The notes under the pieces are model-generated. The model searched no databases. It had not been told where the DNA came from and saw nothing but the letters and a program-made list of their open reading frames with translations. Positions 61,026 to 64,000 of a DNA stretch of 64,000 nt are shown piece by piece. This stretch comes from Macrolepiota albuminosa. Taxonomy: Eukaryota; Basidiomycota; Agaricomycetes; Agaricales; Agaricaceae. The stretch is taken from positions 186,001 through 250,000 of the forward strand of contig JAMWFC010000113.1 in NCBI GenBank assembly GCA_027475525.1. The letters run 5' to 3'. Position numbers and translations under genes: made by a program. The first letter of the stretch is position 1. Each line of letters starts with the position of its first letter.

Positions 61026-62737
61026 AATTGGAGCCCACTGCGAGAGATCTCTAGGGCAGAATCCTGCCAGAAACCTGTCTCCAGCATAGGCGCCGTCTGC
61101 TAGAGCAGTTGGCAGAAGGCATAGCTCCTTCCCATCCGTCAACTCCACAACCACCTGGTGCCTTACCGGGTCTCTCTTTCACACAGGAACTACAGAACGC
61201 CACTGTAGACAAATTTCCTGATCTCTTCCTGCGTTTTCTCGATTTTAGCGCCGACAACCTCTTAGCATCGCTGGTTGCCATATCACAACCAGTTACCCCC
61301 ATTACTCCGTTAACACCTCTTTGTCAACTCGTCATTTCTCTTACCCCATCGCCAATACCTAGAACTCCTTCTCCACATCCGCTAACCAAACTCAGCACCA
61401 CAGTTGCCATGGAACAACAAGTTCAGCGCATGCCACCACATAATCACTTCTTGGCACCAAAATGGGATGAGTCCAAGCCACGGGAGCTCTCCCAGTATTT
61501 CAAAAAATTAGAGTATTTATTTAGGAATTGTGAAATTACCAACCACACGCAGATGAAGGAATACGCAGCAAGATACGTGTCATATGACATGGCAGAGATG
61601 TGGACAGGTCTTGCCAAGTTTGTCGCCTTTGTTCCTGCTGCACCACCAGTTCCAGCCCAAGGCGCCTTGTATGAAGGCTGGAAGATGGCAGTAATCCAGT
61701 TGTACCCTGGTGCTGAGGAGGCTACCCACTATATGGTAAATGAGTTGCAGAAACTAGTACAGGAATCTTTCGACAATGGCACATCTTCGCTTGGCGTGTT
61801 CTCTACGTATTACTGTGAGTTCCAGAAAATTGCTAGGTGGCTTTTGCAAAACGGCAAGCTCTATATCAACAAGGAACGTCGTCTATTCCAACAGGGCATC
61901 CCAACTTCATTGTGGACTTGTATTGCCCGTCGCCTAGAAATTGTCCAGCAGGCCCACCATCCGAAGGAGCCATATAATGTTGCCAACATCTTTGAAGCTG
62001 GTAAATGGGTTCTCAAGGGAACAGACACTGGCATTGGTATTCAACATGCTAGGACAAGCCCACTCCCTGAGCAAACCAACGGTATTATCCCCATCCCGCC
62101 TCCTGTTGCCAACTTCATTAAGAAAGAGGATCTCAACGCTGCTGTTACGGCTGCTGTCGCTTCTGCCATGACTCATATTGAAACCATGATCACAACTAAC
62201 CTCACTGCTAACTGACCTGCTAATGTACCTGCACCTGGCCCTTGCCACTTCTGTGGAGAAATTGGCCATACTATGACTAGAGGACGCTGCACGACTTTAG
62301 AAAATTATATTCAGCAAGGAAGAATTTGAAGGGCTATCAATGGCAAGATAGTTCTAACCACTGGTGCCACCATCCCCAACTACCCTGACAAGAGGTCCTT
62401 CCAGGAGCGAGTTGATGAATGGCATAGGTGCAATCTAGGACAAATAGTTACAGGCACACTTTCTGGCAACGCTAACCCCAACCCTGAGCAGGCAATGCAA
62501 CAGCAAATGATTCATGAGGTCTTACACTTCGACAGCGTTGGCAATCCTACTTTCTTGTGGGAAGAACAAATCGCTAAGCTACAGAAGGAATTGGATTCAA
62601 TTAAGAACCAGGTTTTTGATGGGGTTGAAGTTAAGCAGCCTAAACAACCTCTCAAAGGATATAAGCCAATGCCTCCTGTTAGCAAGTTACTGACTCCTGC
62701 TCCTGCCACACCTCCAGCTACAACCTCAGAACCGTCC
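61026..62737 (+). pseudogene. Ty3/gypsy-type gag, interrupted by a composite repeat
   Basis: The ATG at 61409 opens a gag protein (MEQQVQRMPPHNHFLAPKWD), and the frame is already open from about 61109. TGA stops lie at 62213-62215 and near 62328. Between them sits the zinc knuckle CHFCGEIGHTMTRGRC (CX2CX4HX4C). Downstream the frame continues (NYPDKRSFQERVDEWHR) until the composite repeat breaks in at 62738. It is much less decayed than the copy at 58130-59578. Protease, reverse transcriptase and integrase are not in the window. Confidence 0.8.
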
Positions 62738-64000
62738 AGGGTAGGGCATCACAACGGTACGTGTCATACGTTGTACGGGAGCCCGCTTTGTGCCGTACCA
62801 TACGTATCCAGCGGAGTCCGCTACACTGGAGCGGAGCAGTCCCCACAGTGCCGTAGAATACAGAGCTGCAGACGTGTCACAATGTGCTGTATGACATGGT
62901 CCAGTGGATCGATAAAAGGCGGGCACACACATGCGCATGCAGGCCCGGTGGATGCCAGCGGACACTAGCGGACGTCAATGTGCGTCAGCGGCCGCCGGCG
63001 GGCATCAGCACACGAGTGAAAACCTCCTCCATTGGCGGACTTCATGGCATGAATAAACCCTCCTCGAGGTTCCCCATTTCCCTCCCCTCTCCATTCCTCC
63101 CCACAATAACTCAAGGCTGCGCGTCTCCCCTTCCATCCTTTTCCCACCCCCGACGCCAGCGTACGTCCACGAAAGGGCCCTGAAAATCTACGCAGGCCTA
63201 CGCAAGCCACCAGCGGACATCCACGCAGACGTATGTCGACGGACTCAAACCTACGTGGGCCCTCCCAGGCCTGCGCAGGACACCAGCGGACATCCACAGA
63301 GGCCTACGCAGGTCCATGGAGTCTGGTTGGACCAAGGAAAAAAGTAACTTCGTCTTGCCCGCCGTATGCCTGTGGGGGGGAATCGAACCCCCGGCCTTGG
63401 GAAAGCCTCCAGCAACGGAACGCACATTTAACCGTTGCACCACAGGTCCGTTACTAACGGATAGATTCAAAGGTCGGATAACACAATGAACGGACGCCCA
63501 CCTATGTTTCCGCAGGTTCCCGTATGGATTTTTTGAGGTGGAAGGGGGGTGGCATACCTCCCAAAAGAGTTTTTGTGGCCTGAAAGGGGCGTTGGCATCA
63601 GCAGCCATCAGCTGGCCATCAGCTGGCATCTGTCGGAGTTCGTCGGCAGCCATCGTGACCCGCTGGCATCCGTCAGCATCCGTCGGCATCTGTCGTGCAT
63701 CCGTCGTGCATCCGTCGGCATCCGCCGGATATCCGCTGGTATCCGTCGGAATCCACGGGAATCCGTCGGCAACCCCCGGCATCGTCCGGCATCAGGGCGG
63801 GAGAGAAGGAAACGGGGTGCGTGGGTGTCCGCCGCATGGGGTGGCGTCTCAGAGAGCGTGGGGGGTGGCGGAAGAGGGATGGGGGTGGGGAGAAAGAGGG
63901 GGAAGGGGGAAGGGGAGGAGCGTGGGTGTCCGCTGGTACCCCAGCGGACGTAGCAGACGTCGGACGTCAGGTCAGGGGGGAGGAGGGAAGCGGGGTGCAT
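62738..64000 (+). mobile_element. Composite repeat with tRNA-like core, copy 2 (CpG-rich, youngest)
   Basis: It begins AGGGTAGGGCATCACA inside the gag gene and runs past the window end. It contains a tRNA-like module (63369-63446, minus), a minisatellite of ATCCGTCGGC-type units (about 63600-63795) and a G-rich block. It keeps the CpG sites that the 28-kb copy has lost. No protein is encoded. Confidence 0.7.
63369..63446 (-). ncRNA. tRNA-like structure, best-preserved copy
   Basis: On the minus strand a 7-bp acceptor-like stem CCTGTGG/CCACAGG encloses an A box TGGTGCAACGGTTAA and a perfect T arm GGGGG-TTCGATT-CCCCC with B box GGTTCGATTCC. The middle can instead form a 7-bp stem GCAACGG/CCGTTGC, so a standard cloverleaf is doubtful. 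It is a tRNA-derived RNA polymerase III promoter unit rather than a clear tRNA gene. Confidence 0.6.

Noticed and set aside
63369..63446. Functional tRNA gene
   Set aside because: The central part does not give a standard D arm and anticodon arm, and the module recurs inside a dispersed repeat.

Overview
This window is nuclear DNA of a filamentous basidiomycete, almost certainly an agaricomycete. Genes carry many short introns (about 45-60 bp), exons as small as 9-16 bp, and family signatures typical of that group: a NACHT-WD40 NLR with near-identical WD repeats, tnp2/CACTA transposase remnants with the agaricomycete WWLF-like motif, and decayed LTR retrotransposons. There are no bacterial operons, rRNA genes or CRISPR arrays.

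Layout. Positions 1-18.5 kb are gene-rich. They hold a 14-exon aldehyde dehydrogenase (+), a 15-exon seven-helix membrane protein (+), a zinc alcohol/formaldehyde dehydrogenase that has lost its catalytic-zinc cysteine codon to a stop (+, pseudogene), a 17-exon fungalysin M36 protease (+), and an 8-exon ATG18-like PROPPIN autophagy gene (-). I rebuilt the exon phases of all of these by hand. The aldehyde dehydrogenase, membrane protein, fungalysin and ATG18 models close in frame at 500, 432, 598 and 401 residues.

From 18.55 to 40.5 kb the sequence is AT-rich, CpG-poor transposon debris: solo LTRs, CACTA and Ty3/gypsy remnants, tRNA-like short elements and a composite CpG-decaying repeat. This stretch has nine adjacent direct duplications with a period of exactly 77 bp. 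They look like unmerged k-mer overlaps left by a de Bruijn assembler, not biology. Positions 40.5-46.1 kb carry an intact 13-exon NACHT-WD40 NLR (-, 1,654 residues) with 14 nearly identical 42-residue WD repeats and one degenerate repeat. Positions 46.4-48.8 kb hold gene fragments: an AIF-like oxidoreductase end, an unrecognised exon pair, and a broken second copy of ATG18. A young Ty1/copia element with 279-bp LTRs and a TGGTT target duplication fills 50.0-54.9 kb and is interrupted by a single CpG-type nonsense change. Positions 54.9-64 kb are nested LTR elements (a solo LTR, two gypsy gag copies with LTRs) and the CpG-rich copy of the composite tRNA-like repeat.

The genes do not form one pathway. 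The aldehyde dehydrogenase and ADH pseudogene are metabolic, fungalysin is secreted, ATG18 acts in autophagy, and the NLR is a candidate non-self recognition or immune receptor sitting in a transposon island. The strongest points for follow-up are the NLR repeat array, the 77-bp join signature, the ATG18 duplication, the three solo LTRs with perfect target duplications, and the CpG-targeted decay.
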